Shown here: positions 23,290 through 32,527 of the stretch, piece after piece | Position numbering within the stretch: the first letter of the stretch is position 1 | Layout of the letters: each line of letters opens with the position of its first letter | Assembly: GCA_016873635.1 (NCBI GenBank) | Contig: VGWJ01000009.1 | Span: forward strand, 1 to 64,000 | Source: Lentisphaerota bacterium | Lineage (GTDB): Bacteria > Verrucomicrobiota > Kiritimatiellia > UBA8416 > VGWJ01 | Direction of reading: 5' to 3' | DNA length: 64,000 bases | The notes under the pieces: generated by a model | What the model saw: only the letters and a program-made list of their open reading frames with translations | Database searches by the model: none | Told to the model about the DNA's origin: nothing | Translations under genes and position numbers: made by a program

Positions 23290-24414
23290 GGCCGCGCGGG
23301 CCCAGGCATCGGCCGCCAGCACGGCGTCGAGATCCGGGTCCGGCGCGGAGGCGTGTTTTTCGAGCACGCGCTCGACGACGCGCCAGATCCCCGAAAAGGG
23401 AATCTCCCCGCGCAGGAAGCGCGCCACGGCCGTCTCGTTGGCCGCGTTGAGCACCGCCGGCATGGTTCCGCCCTGCTCGGCGGCGCGACGCGCCACGGCC
23501 AGCGCGGGGAAGCGCTTCGTGTCCGGCCTGTGAAAGTGTAGCGCACCCAGGGCGGCCAGATCAAGCGCCGGCAGTCCCCCGGGGCGCCGGTCCGGGCAGG
23601 TGAGGGCGTACTGGATGGCGAAGCGCATGTCGGGCACGCTGAGTTGCGCGACGGTGCTGCGGTCCACGAACTCCACCATGGAGTGCACGATGCTCTCCGG
23701 GTGCACGACCACCTCGATGCGCGGCACGGGCACGTCGAAGAACCAGTGCGCCTCGGCGATCTCCAGTCCCTTGTTCATGAGCGTGGCGGAATCCACCGTG
23801 ACTTTCGGCCCCATGTTCCAGCTCGGATGGTTGAGGACCTCGCGGATGGTTACGGTGTCGAAGTTCACTTCCGGCCGGAAGGCGAAGGGGCCGCCCGAGG
23901 CCGTGAGCACGATGCGGTTCACGTGGCGGCGCGGCTCGCCGTGCAGGCACTGGAACACGGCGCTGTGCTCGCTGTCCACGGGCAGCAGCCGTACGCCGCG
24001 GCGGCGGCAGGCCGCGGTCACTATGCCGCCGGCGGCCACGAGCACCTCCTTGGTGGCCAGGGCCACGTCGTGGCCGGCCTCGACGGCCGCCATGACGGGC
24101 CGCAGCCCGGCCGTGCCGACCACCGCGCAGAGCACGATATCCGCTTCCGGCAGGGACGCCAGTTCCGCCAGCCCGGCCGGCCCGCGGTGCACGGTTACGC
24201 CGGGCGGCGCGGCCGCCGCGCAGCGCGCGGCCGCCGCGGCGTCGGCCACGGCCACGTGCCGCGCCCCGCACCGCGCCGCCTGCTCCAGCGCCCGGTCCGC
24301 GTCGCGGTTCACCGCCAGGCCCGCAATGCTCAGCTCGCCCGGCAGCGCCTCGACGACGCGCAGGCAGCTTTGACCGATGGAACCGGTGCTGCCCAGCAGC
24401 ACTATCTTCTTCAT
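23269..24414 (-). CDS. dxr: 1-deoxy-D-xylulose-5-phosphate reductoisomerase
   Basis: A 381-residue enzyme of the second MEP-pathway step, making MEP with NADPH. The NADPH loop is LLGSTGSIGQS at residues 5-15. The active-site region shows LTASGGPFAF, VNHPSWNMGPKVTVDSATL (start NHPSWNMG), MNKGLEIAEAHWFF and VHPESIVHSMVEF. ATG 24414 was chosen over 24426 because MKKIVLLGSTGS is the usual start. It is 73 bases after cdsA and 200 before rseP. Fosmidomycin-type inhibitors target this family. Confidence 0.95.
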   Translation of the reverse strand: MKKIVLLGSTGSIGQSCLRVVEALPGELSIAGLAVNRDADRALEQAARCGARHVAVADAAAAARCAAAAPPGVTVHRGPAGLAELASLPEADIVLCAVVGTAGLRPVMAAVEAGHDVALATKEVLVAAGGIVTAACRRRGVRLLPVDSEHSAVFQCLHGEPRRHVNRIVLTASGGPFAFRPEVNFDTVTIREVLNHPSWNMGPKVTVDSATLMNKGLEIAEAHWFFDVPVPRIEVVVHPESIVHSMVEFVDRSTVAQLSVPDMRFAIQYALTCPDRRPGGLPALDLAALGALHFHRPDTKRFPALAVARRAAEQGGTMPAVLNAANETAVARFLRGEIPFSGIWRVVERVLEKHASAPDPDLDAVLAADAWARAAAAEVKL

Positions 24415-24487
24415 GGGACGCCCCAACAGCCGGCCGTGCGCCGTCCCCGCCCGCGGTCACACGCGCCGCGCGTCGGCAATCCGGAAT

Positions 24488-25378
24488 TCATGTCGCCAGC
24501 ACCATCCGCGCGTACACATACAGGGCGGGGGCGGCGAAGAGCAGGCTGTCCAGCAGGTCAAGCAGGCCGCCGATGCCCGGCAGGGCGCCGCCGGAGTCCT
24601 TCACTCCGCAGGCCCGCTTGATCAGCGACTCGAACATGTCGCCCAGCACGCCCGCGCCGGTCAGCAACACGCCCAGAACGACCGCGCCGTCCGGCGCCAG
24701 GCCCAGCACGCCCAGGCGCCAGCCGTGGGCCCAGCCGAACAGCAGGCTGGCGCACACGCCCGCGCCCACGCCCCCGGCCAGGCCTTCCCATGTCTTGTTC
24801 GGCGAGATGCGCGGCAGCAGCTTGTGGCGGCCGATGCGCGATCCGACCAGGTACGCGCCGACGTCGCCGCTCTTGACCACCACAATAAGGTAGAGCACGA
24901 GCAGGCGGCCCGTGTCCCCCACCCGGTCCCAGAGCCCGCCCCGCTCCCACACGAACGCCAGGCGCGTCACGAAGTTGAACAGCAGCGGCACGTACCAGAT
25001 GCCCAGCAGCGTGCAGGCCATGGTTATGATCGGCTTGTCGTTGTATTTCTGCGGAAACTGGCGGATGAACACCAGGATCAGGGAGGCCAGCAGCGCGAGC
25101 TGCTCCCAGCCGTAGGTGTCGGCCACGTCGACGGAACGCGGCCCGATGCGGCCGAAGGTTACCGTGATCAGGGCCGCCCCGCAGCCTGTCCCGACCAGTC
25201 TGAACGTGGGGATGCCCGCGCGGCCGGCCATGCGGTAGAACTCGAGCTGCGCCAGGCAGGCCAGCGCCGCGATGAGGACCCAGACCGACACCGCGGGCGC
25301 GAACTCGGCCACCAGCAGCAGGGCCAGCACGATGACCGCGGTGGTCAGCGTGCGGCGTCCGAAACGGCTAGCTGACAT
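24488..25378 (-). CDS. cdsA: Phosphatidate cytidylyltransferase
   Basis: A 296-residue polytopic membrane enzyme making CDP-diacylglycerol, the branch point to phospholipids. The signature SPNKTWEGLAGG lies near residue 195, preceded by KSGDVGAYLVGSRIGRHKLL. The C-terminal GVLGDMFESLIKRACGVKDS with LPGIGGLLDLLDSL is the conserved D-x-x-x-S-x-x-K-R block. Its start overlaps the uppS stop by 11 bases. Confidence 0.94.
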   Translation of the reverse strand: MSASRFGRRTLTTAVIVLALLLVAEFAPAVSVWVLIAALACLAQLEFYRMAGRAGIPTFRLVGTGCGAALITVTFGRIGPRSVDVADTYGWEQLALLASLILVFIRQFPQKYNDKPIITMACTLLGIWYVPLLFNFVTRLAFVWERGGLWDRVGDTGRLLVLYLIVVVKSGDVGAYLVGSRIGRHKLLPRISPNKTWEGLAGGVGAGVCASLLFGWAHGWRLGVLGLAPDGAVVLGVLLTGAGVLGDMFESLIKRACGVKDSGGALPGIGGLLDLLDSLLFAAPALYVYARMVLAT

Positions 25379-26108
25379 CGCCGAATCTCCGTTGGCGGCG
25401 GCCGTATTCCTCCAGCGCCGCCTTGAAGTGCGGTTCCCTGAAGTCGGGCCACAGCACGGCGGTGACGTACAACTCCGCGTAGGAAAGCTGCCACAGCAGG
25501 AAATTGCTCAACCGCATCTCGCCGCTGGTGCGGATCATCAGGTCGGGATCGGGCACGTCCGGAAGGTACAGGCGCCGGGCCACGGCGTCCTCGTCCACGT
25601 CCGCCGGATCGAGCTTGCCGTCGCGCACCTCCTGCGCGATGCGGCGCGCGGCCTCGGCGATCTCGGTGCGCCCGCCGTAGCTCAGCGCCAGGATAAGGTG
25701 GCCGGCGTCGTACGCCGCCGTCGCCTGCTCCACGCGCCGCAGCTCCCCGCGCACGTCGGCGGGAAGATCCCCGACGCGTCCCAGCAGCCGCAGGCGGATC
25801 CTGTTCTCGTGCAGCTCGTTCTCGTTGTCGCGGATGAACTTGCGCAGCAGGCGCATCAGGGCGGCGATTTCGGCGCGCGGGCGCGACCAGTTCTCGACGC
25901 TGAACGCATAGAGGGTCAGGTACTTCACGCCGGCGTCGCGGCAGGCCCGCACCGCGGCGCGCACCGAGTCCGCGCCCCGCTCGTGGCCCTTGATGCGGGG
26001 CAGGCCGCGCTGCCGCGCCCAGCGGCCGTTGCCGTCCATGATGACGGCCACGTGCCGCGGCACGGCGGCGGCCTGCGGCGTCGGTTTGCGTCGTTCGGCC
26101 ACGGTCAC
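25368..26108 (-). CDS. uppS: Undecaprenyl diphosphate synthase
   Basis: A 246-residue cis-prenyltransferase that extends farnesyl diphosphate to the lipid carrier for peptidoglycan and O-antigen. Signatures: VAVIMDGNGRWARQRGL near 21, HERGADSVRAAV, LTLYAFSVENWSRP and the C-terminal DLMIRTSGEMRLSNFLLWQ with YAELY. GTG 26108 is used because it overlaps the purA stop (GTGA) and leaves a normal N-terminal length; a second GTG at 26102 is possible. It takes its substrate from the MEP genes of the same run. Confidence 0.94.
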   Translation of the reverse strand: MTVAERRKPTPQAAAVPRHVAVIMDGNGRWARQRGLPRIKGHERGADSVRAAVRACRDAGVKYLTLYAFSVENWSRPRAEIAALMRLLRKFIRDNENELHENRIRLRLLGRVGDLPADVRGELRRVEQATAAYDAGHLILALSYGGRTEIAEAARRIAQEVRDGKLDPADVDEDAVARRLYLPDVPDPDLMIRTSGEMRLSNFLLWQLSYAELYVTAVLWPDFREPHFKAALEEYGRRQRRFGDVS

Positions 26109-27382
26109 AACCCCGCGCGCAGCGTGCTGTTCCGGTCCGCCCCCACGGAGAGCAGCCCCAGTGGAACCCCGGTGATCTCGCACAGGCGGTCCACGTAGGC
26201 GCGGGCGGCGGCCGGCAGATCCTCCATGCGCCGCGCGTTCCGCGTCGAGGCCCGCCAGCCCGGCATTTCCTCGTACACCGGCCGGCAGCGCACCAGCCGC
26301 CTGACGTTGGCGGGCACGCGGTCCAGGCGCTCCCCGCCGCAGTCGTAGGCCACGCAGATGCGGATCGTCTCCAGCGCGTCGAGCACGTCGAGCTTGGTCA
26401 TGGCCCACATGTCGATGCCGTTGATCATGGCGCTGTACCGCGCCACCACGGCGTCGAACCACCCGCAGCGCCGCGCGCGGCCGGTGGTGGCGCCGAACTC
26501 GTGGCCCGTGCGGCCGATGTGCTTCCCGGTTTCGTCGTCCAGCTCGGTGGGGAACGGCCCTTCGCCCACGCGCGTGGTGTAGGCCTTGACCACCCCCACC
26601 ACGCGGTCGATACGGTGCGGGGCGACGCCCGTGCCGGTGCAGGCGCCGCCCGCGGTGGCGTTGGACGAGGTCACGAAGGGGTAAGTGCCGAAATCGATGT
26701 CCAGCATCGTGCCTTGCGCGCCCTCGAAGAGCACGGACTTGCCGGAGGCCACGGCCCGGTTCAGGTAGACCACGCTGTCGGTGATGTACGGCGCCAGCCG
26801 CTCCGCGGCGACGGCGTACGCGGCGGTCAGGCGCGGGGGGTCCACGGGCTCGGCGCCCACGGCCTGCAGCACGCTGTTGACCTCCTCCAGGCGCTGGGCC
26901 AGCAGATCGGGAAAGGCCGGATCGACCAGGTCGCACGCGCGCAGGCCCTGGCGCGAAGCCTTGTCGCCGTACGACGGCCCGATGCCGCGCTTGGTGGTGC
27001 CGATCTTGCGTCCGCGCGCCAGGCGCGCCTCGCGGCTCTCGTCCATGAGACGGTGATACGGGAACACCACGTGGCAGCGGTCGCCGACCAGCAGCTTGTC
27101 CTTTGTCGCGATCCCGCGCGCGTGCAGGGCGTCCATCTCGCCGAGCAGGGCCAGGGGATCGACCACCACGCCGTTGCCGATCACGCAGATCTTGTCGTCG
27201 TGCAGGATGCCCGAGGGTATGAGGTGCAGCACGTAGTGCTCCGCGCCGATCTCAACGGTGTGGCCCGCGTTGTTGCCGCCCTGGTAGCGCGCCACCACGT
27301 CGGCTTCCTCGGTCAGCACGTCGATAATCTTGCCCTTGCCTTCATCGCCCCACTGGGCGCCCACGATCACCGTATTCGGCAT
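26105..27382 (-). CDS. purA: Adenylosuccinate synthetase
   Basis: A 425-residue GTP-dependent enzyme turning IMP into adenylosuccinate. The opening VIVGAQWGDEGKGKIIDVL is the P-loop signature, with QGGNNAGHTV just after and GIGPSYGDKASR near 135. The IMP loop and C-terminal GTP-base motif region are intact. It overlaps uppS by four bases and follows the DegT gene after three bases. Confidence 0.96.
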   Translation of the reverse strand: MPNTVIVGAQWGDEGKGKIIDVLTEEADVVARYQGGNNAGHTVEIGAEHYVLHLIPSGILHDDKICVIGNGVVVDPLALLGEMDALHARGIATKDKLLVGDRCHVVFPYHRLMDESREARLARGRKIGTTKRGIGPSYGDKASRQGLRACDLVDPAFPDLLAQRLEEVNSVLQAVGAEPVDPPRLTAAYAVAAERLAPYITDSVVYLNRAVASGKSVLFEGAQGTMLDIDFGTYPFVTSSNATAGGACTGTGVAPHRIDRVVGVVKAYTTRVGEGPFPTELDDETGKHIGRTGHEFGATTGRARRCGWFDAVVARYSAMINGIDMWAMTKLDVLDALETIRICVAYDCGGERLDRVPANVRRLVRCRPVYEEMPGWRASTRNARRMEDLPAAARAYVDRLCEITGVPLGLLSVGADRNSTLRAGL

Positions 27383-27385
27383 GTT

Positions 27386-28528
27386 TCAGTCTCCGCTTGC
27401 TGTGAGATGATCGACCACGCAGTCCTGCATCGCGTCCGTCAGCTCGGCGTAAACCGGCAGCGCCAGCGTTTCGGCGGCGGCCCGTTCGCTGTGCGGGAAA
27501 TCGCCCGCGCGGTAGCCCAGCCGCGCGAAGCACGGCTGCAGGTGCAGCGGCACGGGATAGTACACCTCGCACCCGATCCCCGCCCGCTCCAGCCGCCGGC
27601 GCCGCGCGTCCCGTCCGGACGCCCTGACCACGTACTGGTTGTACGTGTGAAAGTTGGCCAGCCCGGAATCGCGGTATCGCGCCTCGGGAGCGCCGATCGC
27701 CGTGCCGGCCAGCGCCGCGTCGTACCGGGCCGCCCGCCGGCGCCGCCCGGCATGCCACTCGTCCAGGCGCGAAAGCTTGACATCAAGGACTGCCGCCTGC
27801 AGCGCGTCAAGCCGGAAGTTGCCGCCCACCAGCTCGTGGCGGTACTTGGGCTCCATGCCGTGGTTGCGCAGGCGGCGCATGCGCTCGTACAGGCCGGCGT
27901 CGTTCGTCAGCACCATGCCGCCGTCGCCGAACCCGCCCAGGTTCTTGGATGGAAAGAAGCTCAGGCAGCCCGCATCGCCCATGGCCCCCGCCCGTCCGCC
28001 CCCCGGATACTCGGCGCCCACCGCCTGGCAGGCGTCCTCGACCACGCGCAGGCCGTGCTCCCGGGCCAGGGCCCGCAGGGGGTCCATGTCCGCCGCCTGC
28101 CCGAAGAGGTGCGCGGGCAGCAGCACGCGCGGGGTCACGCCGCGGAAGCGCGCGGGCGGGTCCGCCAGCAGCGCGGCCGCCGACCGCGGATCGATGTTGT
28201 ACGTGCCGGGATCGATGTCCGCCAGCAGGGGCACGGCGCCCAGGCGCACGATGCAGCCCAACGTCGCGAAAAAGCTGTAGGGCGTGGTGACCACGCCGTC
28301 GCCGGGCCCCACGCCGAGCGCCATCAGCGCCACCAGCAGGGCGTCGGTGCCCGAAGACACGCCCAGCGCGTGGCGCACGCCGCAATACGCGGCCATGCGC
28401 GCCTCGAAACGCTCCACGGTCGGCCCGAGCACGAAGCGCTGTTCGTCGCACACCGCGTCCATGGCGCGGCGGATTTCGTCGCGCAGCCCGGCGTACTGGG
28501 CCCTGAGATCGAGAAGGGGCACCTGCAT
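27386..28528 (-). CDS. DegT/DnrJ/EryC1/StrS-family aminotransferase
   Basis: A 380-residue PLP enzyme of the sugar-aminotransferase group. Family features: PLLDLRAQYAGLRDEI at the start, FVLGPTVERFEAR, GVSSGTDALLVAL, VEDACQAVGAEY, the PLP lysine in SFFPSKNLGGFGDGG, GGNFRLDALQAAVL and YYPVPLHLQP near the C-terminus. Such enzymes aminate keto-sugars for polysaccharide or lipid decoration. No sugar-nucleotide genes adjoin, so the substrate is unknown. It sits between queC and purA. Confidence 0.9.
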   Translation of the reverse strand: MQVPLLDLRAQYAGLRDEIRRAMDAVCDEQRFVLGPTVERFEARMAAYCGVRHALGVSSGTDALLVALMALGVGPGDGVVTTPYSFFATLGCIVRLGAVPLLADIDPGTYNIDPRSAAALLADPPARFRGVTPRVLLPAHLFGQAADMDPLRALAREHGLRVVEDACQAVGAEYPGGGRAGAMGDAGCLSFFPSKNLGGFGDGGMVLTNDAGLYERMRRLRNHGMEPKYRHELVGGNFRLDALQAAVLDVKLSRLDEWHAGRRRRAARYDAALAGTAIGAPEARYRDSGLANFHTYNQYVVRASGRDARRRRLERAGIGCEVYYPVPLHLQPCFARLGYRAGDFPHSERAAAETLALPVYAELTDAMQDCVVDHLTASGD

Positions 28529-28555
28529 GCGTCGTCGTGTCCTGCGCTTAAGACT

Positions 28556-29272
28556 TCATCTTTCCCCGCCGGACGCGCAATCCGGGCCGTTGTCCGCCGC
28601 CGTCAAGAGGGGATCCCGTACCCCCGCCGCCTCGAATGCCGCGGCCCTTTCCACGCAACTGGGACACGTGCGGCAAGGGCTTTCCTGTCCTCGGTAGCAG
28701 GTCCAAGTATGCGCGTAGTCCACGCCGATCTCCAGACCAATCTTGAGCACCTCGCGCTTGGAAAGCGACGCGTACGGCGCGTGCACGGTCACGGGGTCGC
28801 GCCGGTTCAGGCGCAGCACGCCGTTGACGGCCTGCACGAACTCCGGCGTGCAGTCCCAGTAGCCGTAGCGGTCCTGGGCCTGGGCCGCGTAGAAAACGTC
28901 GCGCCCGCCGCGCGCCTCCGCCCAGGCCGCGGCCAGGGCCAGCAGCGTCATGTTGCGGTTAGGCACGTAGGTGGGCGGCTGGTCGCGCTGCGCGGCGTCG
29001 ATCTCGGCCATGTCCGGCACGGCCGCGCCGCGGCCGGTGAGGGCCGAAACGGCGGCCGTCAGGCCGCCGAAGAACGCCATGTCGACGACGCGGTGCTCGG
29101 CTATGCCCAGGCGCCGCGCGTTCCAGCGCGCCGCCTCAATCTCACGGGCGTGTTTCTGTCCGTAGCGCACGGTCAGCGCGCCGACCGCCCCCGCGCCGCG
29201 GCGACGGCACACGTCGTGCAGCAGCGTGACGGAATCCATGCCGCCGGAAACCAGTACCACGGCCTTGTCCAT
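28556..29272 (-). CDS. queC: 7-cyano-7-deazaguanine synthase
   Basis: A 238-residue ATP-dependent enzyme that makes preQ0 from CDG. VLVSGGMDSVTLLHD at residues 6-20 is the PP-loop. NRNMTLLALAAAWAEA is the conserved middle. The C-terminal zinc cysteines are in CYRGQESPCRTCPSC. ATG 29272 was selected over 29332 because MDKAVVLVSGG begins the domain. It is the second gene after queE; no queD or queF lies in the window. Confidence 0.95.
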   Translation of the reverse strand: MDKAVVLVSGGMDSVTLLHDVCRRRGAGAVGALTVRYGQKHAREIEAARWNARRLGIAEHRVVDMAFFGGLTAAVSALTGRGAAVPDMAEIDAAQRDQPPTYVPNRNMTLLALAAAWAEARGGRDVFYAAQAQDRYGYWDCTPEFVQAVNGVLRLNRRDPVTVHAPYASLSKREVLKIGLEIGVDYAHTWTCYRGQESPCRTCPSCVERAAAFEAAGVRDPLLTAADNGPDCASGGER

Positions 29273-29328
29273 GTCGCGTCGCTCCGCCCTCGCAGGAGTG
29301 TGAGTCACGGCGTCCGGACTTGACCCTC

Positions 29329-29385
29329 CCACTCACACACCCGCACACCCACGCACCCACACACTCACCGCACTCCCACCACCTT
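29329..29385. repeat. CA/GT-rich low-complexity word repeat
   Basis: A run of CAC-rich words (CACTCACACACCCGCACACC and relatives) fills the 92-bp gap between queC and queE and enters the last queE codons. It belongs to the theme of simple words at gene ends. Confidence 0.55.
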
Positions 29386-30039
29386 GTGCAGCGGCACCTG
29401 CAGCCGCGCCGGCAGGCTGTCGCGGATGATCCACCGCGCCAGCTCGGCGGGCGCCAGCCGCCCCCAGGCCGGGCTGAACAGGACGGCCGCGCAGCGCGCG
29501 TAGAGCGCGTGGCGCGCCGCGAAAGCCCTGGACCATTCGTAGTCGCCCGCGTCGCAAACGACGAACTTGACCTGGTCGGCCGGCCGCAGGCGGCGCAGGT
29601 TCGCTTCGTCAAACGACGCCCCCGCGCCGCTGCCCGGGCACTTGACGTCCATGACGGTCACCACGCCGTCCGGCAGCACGGAAATGTCGCGGGTTCCGTT
29701 GGTCTCGACCAGCACCGGCCTGCCGGTTTCTTCCAGCAGGCGCGAAGCAAGCGCGGCGCAGCCTTCCTGCAGAAGCGGCTCGCCGCCGGTGATTTCCGAC
29801 ATGGCGGCCCCCGACGCCGCGGCGGCCGACGCGAGCTCCGGGACGGGCACGTCCGTGCCCGGCCCGAAGGCCTGCGGCGTGTCGCAGTAGGCGCAGCGCA
29901 GGTTGCAGCCGGCCAGGCGGATGAAGAAGCAGGTCAAGCCGGCAAAGGTCGACTCGCCCTGCAGCGAAGTGAACGTTTCGCACACGTTGACCGTCCCCGG
30001 CCCGGACAGAGCCGCGGACGCGTTTGCCGTCCCTTTCAT
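29365..30039 (-). CDS. queE: 7-carboxy-7-deazaguanine synthase
   Basis: A 224-residue radical SAM enzyme that contracts the CPH4 ring to CDG. ETFTSLQGESTFAGL near residue 20 and the cluster motif CNLRCAYCDT near 45 fit the short QueE group, with ITGGEPLLQ and ETNGTRDIS further on. ATG 30039 is used; an upstream ATG at 30048 adds three residues. It is the first gene of the long minus-strand run and lies back to back with the ABC exporter, so 30040-30171 should contain both promoters. Confidence 0.93.
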   Translation of the reverse strand: MKGTANASAALSGPGTVNVCETFTSLQGESTFAGLTCFFIRLAGCNLRCAYCDTPQAFGPGTDVPVPELASAAAASGAAMSEITGGEPLLQEGCAALASRLLEETGRPVLVETNGTRDISVLPDGVVTVMDVKCPGSGAGASFDEANLRRLRPADQVKFVVCDAGDYEWSRAFAARHALYARCAAVLFSPAWGRLAPAELARWIIRDSLPARLQVPLHKVVGVR

Positions 30040-30171
30040 GAGACGCATTCTACCCGCGCGCCGCGCCGGATTGCAATGCCGACCGGTTTGAAGCTTTTTT
30101 TCGTGGAACACGGCGGCGGAATGGTGGAATAGTGTGGCCCTCCGGTCCGCGCGATGCGCCGGGAACCCGCC

Positions 30172-32424
30172 ATGAAGGCCAGGCAAACCGAGATGGCCCC
30201 CGAGCCGGGCAGCGTGCTGCCGGCGGAGGTGGAGCTGCTGCTCGCCGGGCACCTGGGCCCGGACGCCGCGCCGGAGATGTTCGCGCTGGCGGACGTGCAT
30301 CCCTCGGGCCGCTTCGGGCAGGCGTGGGCCGCGGTCGGCGGCCGCCGCCTGGCGATCGCGGACTTCAACGCCGCCGAGGGCCCGCGGGTCAGCGTCACGC
30401 CGCTGGACAAGGACGTGGAGCTGGAGATCGTCGCGGGCGCGGGCAGCAGCCGCTTCCGCGTGATCCGCCAGGGCCGCCTCGCCGAGGAGCTGCGCTTCAG
30501 CTGCCGCCAGGGCAAGCGCTTCAGCCGGCTGCTGCACTCCGCGCAGAGGCTGAGCCGGGGGGAGCGCGCGGTTGCGGCGGGCGAGGCCGCGGCCCCGGCC
30601 GAAGAAGCCCTGTGCCGCAAGTGCGGGCGGCTCATCCCCGAGTGGGCCGACACCTGCCCGCGCTGCCTGCACCGGCGCCGGATCCTGTGGCGCCTGATGG
30701 GCTATGCCTTGCGCCGCAAGCGGCTCCTGTACGTGGGCTTCGGCAGCGCCATGGCCGCCGCGGCGCTGGACCTCCTGCCGCCGAAACTGACCCAGCTGCT
30801 GATCAACAACGTGCTCATGCCGTCGGATCACCGGCGCACGGAATGGCTGTGGCCCCTGATCGGGGCCATGGCGGCAATCATCGGCGTGCGGGTCTGCCTG
30901 CAGCACCTGCGCCTCAACCGCCTGGCGCAGCTCGGCGAATACATCACGCACGACCTGCGCACGCAGGCCTTCGCGCACCTGCAGAAGATGTCGCTGGCCT
31001 ACTTCAGCAAGAAGCCCACGGGCCACCTGATCAGCCGCATCACGCAGGACACCGAGCGGCTGTGGGACTTCGTCGCCTTCGGCATCGTGGAAGTGGTGCT
31101 GTCGGCCGTGATGGTCGTGGGCATCGCCGCCATCCTGTTCGCGGCGGAGCCGGCGCTGGCGCTGCTGACCATGCTGCCGATCCCGCTGAGCGTCGCGGTG
31201 ACGTACTTTCACGTGCGGGCCATGCGCGCGATGCTGCGGCGCCTCTGGGCGAAGTGGTCGGGCATGACCGGCGTAATCGGCGACGTGATCCCCGGCGTGC
31301 GGGTCGTGAAAGCCTTCACGCAGGAAGAGCGCGAGATCGCCCGCTTTGACGGCAAGAGCGCGGCGGTGCTCGACGACAGCGTGCGCGTGCACCGCGAATG
31401 GACCATGTACTGGCCGAAGCTGTCGCTGCTGCTGAACCTGGGCACCTTCGCCATCTGGGCCTACGCGGCCCCGCGCGTGCTGAACCGCCGCTTCGAGCTG
31501 GGCACGTTCGTCATGTTCCTGGGCTACGTGTGGATGTTCTACGGCCCCGTGGAGCACCTGGGCATGATGAACCGCATGTTCCAGCGCGCCGTGACCTCGG
31601 CGCACCGGGTCTTCGCGCTGCTGGACGCGCCGCCGACCGTCTACACGAAGCCCGCCGCCGCGCGCGGGCGGCGCGTCGCGGGCGGGATCCGCTTCGAGAA
31701 CGTCTCGTTCAGCTACGACGGCGTAAAGCGCGTGCTGCAGGACATCGATCTCGTCGTCGAGCCGGGCCGTGTCATCGGCCTGGCGGGTCCTTCGGGCGGC
31801 GGCAAGACCACGATGATCAACCTGGTCTGCCGGTTCTACGACCCGGTCGAGGGGCGGATCACGATCGACGGAATCGACCTGCGGGACTGGGACCTGCACG
31901 ACCTGCGCAGCCAGATCGGCGTGGTGCTCCAGGAACCGTACCTGTTCCAGGGCACCGTGGCCGAGAACATCGGCTACGGCCGGCCGGGCGCGACCATGGA
32001 CCAGATCATCGAGGCCGCGCGGGCGGCCAACGCCCACGACTTCATCGTGGGCTTCCCGGACGGCTACGACACCACGGTGGGCGAGCGCGGGCAGACCGTC
32101 TCGGGCGGGGAAAGGCAGCGGCTCAGCATCGCGCGGGCGGTCCTGAACAACCCGCGCATCCTGATCCTGGACGAGGCGACCAGCAGCGTGGACTCGAAGA
32201 CCGAAATGAAGATCCAGGAGGCGATCGACCGCCTCGTGCGGGGTCGCACCACCATTGCCATCGCGCACCGCCTCAGCACGCTGCGCCGGGCCGACCGCCT
32301 GGTGATCCTCGACAAGGGCAAGCTGGTGGAACAGGGGTCGCACGACGAGCTGATGGCCGCGGACGGCATGTACGCCGGCCTGCACAAGACGCAGGCGCAG
32401 CTGCACGCGCTGTTCGCGGTGTGA
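30172..32424 (+). CDS. ABC exporter with N-terminal zinc ribbon (DUF1854-associated)
   Basis: A 750-residue fused ABC exporter. An N-terminal soluble domain (1-145) is followed by a C4 zinc ribbon, CRKCGRLIPEWADTCPRC, near residues 147-164. Six membrane helices follow (about 180-440), then the ATPase domain with Walker A GPSGGGKTT near 545, LSGGE-type signature VSGGERQRLSIARA near 645, Walker B ILILDEATSSVDS and the H-loop IAHRLST. The DUF1854 gene follows after 100 bases. This pair is known as the cyanophycin metabolism-associated ABC transporter, but no cyanophycin gene is in the window. Start 30172 or 30154 are both possible. Substrate unknown. Confidence 0.88.
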   Translation: MKARQTEMAPEPGSVLPAEVELLLAGHLGPDAAPEMFALADVHPSGRFGQAWAAVGGRRLAIADFNAAEGPRVSVTPLDKDVELEIVAGAGSSRFRVIRQGRLAEELRFSCRQGKRFSRLLHSAQRLSRGERAVAAGEAAAPAEEALCRKCGRLIPEWADTCPRCLHRRRILWRLMGYALRRKRLLYVGFGSAMAAAALDLLPPKLTQLLINNVLMPSDHRRTEWLWPLIGAMAAIIGVRVCLQHLRLNRLAQLGEYITHDLRTQAFAHLQKMSLAYFSKKPTGHLISRITQDTERLWDFVAFGIVEVVLSAVMVVGIAAILFAAEPALALLTMLPIPLSVAVTYFHVRAMRAMLRRLWAKWSGMTGVIGDVIPGVRVVKAFTQEEREIARFDGKSAAVLDDSVRVHREWTMYWPKLSLLLNLGTFAIWAYAAPRVLNRRFELGTFVMFLGYVWMFYGPVEHLGMMNRMFQRAVTSAHRVFALLDAPPTVYTKPAAARGRRVAGGIRFENVSFSYDGVKRVLQDIDLVVEPGRVIGLAGPSGGGKTTMINLVCRFYDPVEGRITIDGIDLRDWDLHDLRSQIGVVLQEPYLFQGTVAENIGYGRPGATMDQIIEAARAANAHDFIVGFPDGYDTTVGERGQTVSGGERQRLSIARAVLNNPRILILDEATSSVDSKTEMKIQEAIDRLVRGRTTIAIAHRLSTLRRADRLVILDKGKLVEQGSHDELMAADGMYAGLHKTQAQLHALFAV

Positions 32425-32429
32425 AGAGC

Positions 32430-32505
32430 GTGTCGGGTGTCGCGTGTCGCGCGGAGGAGAGCCTGTCGCGCGGCGGGAAAGGCCCTGTCACCCGACGCCC
32501 GACAC
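32430..32505. repeat. Inverted word repeat between the exporter and the DUF1854 gene
   Basis: GTGTCGGGTGTCG (32430-32442) and CGACGCCCGACAC (32493-32505) pair over 13 bp with one G-U. A third similar word GTGTCGCGC lies between. It has no T-run. If transcribed, it would form a hairpin before the DUF1854 start. Confidence 0.55.
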
Positions 32506-32527
32506 GGCAACGGAAAGGCGCTCTGAG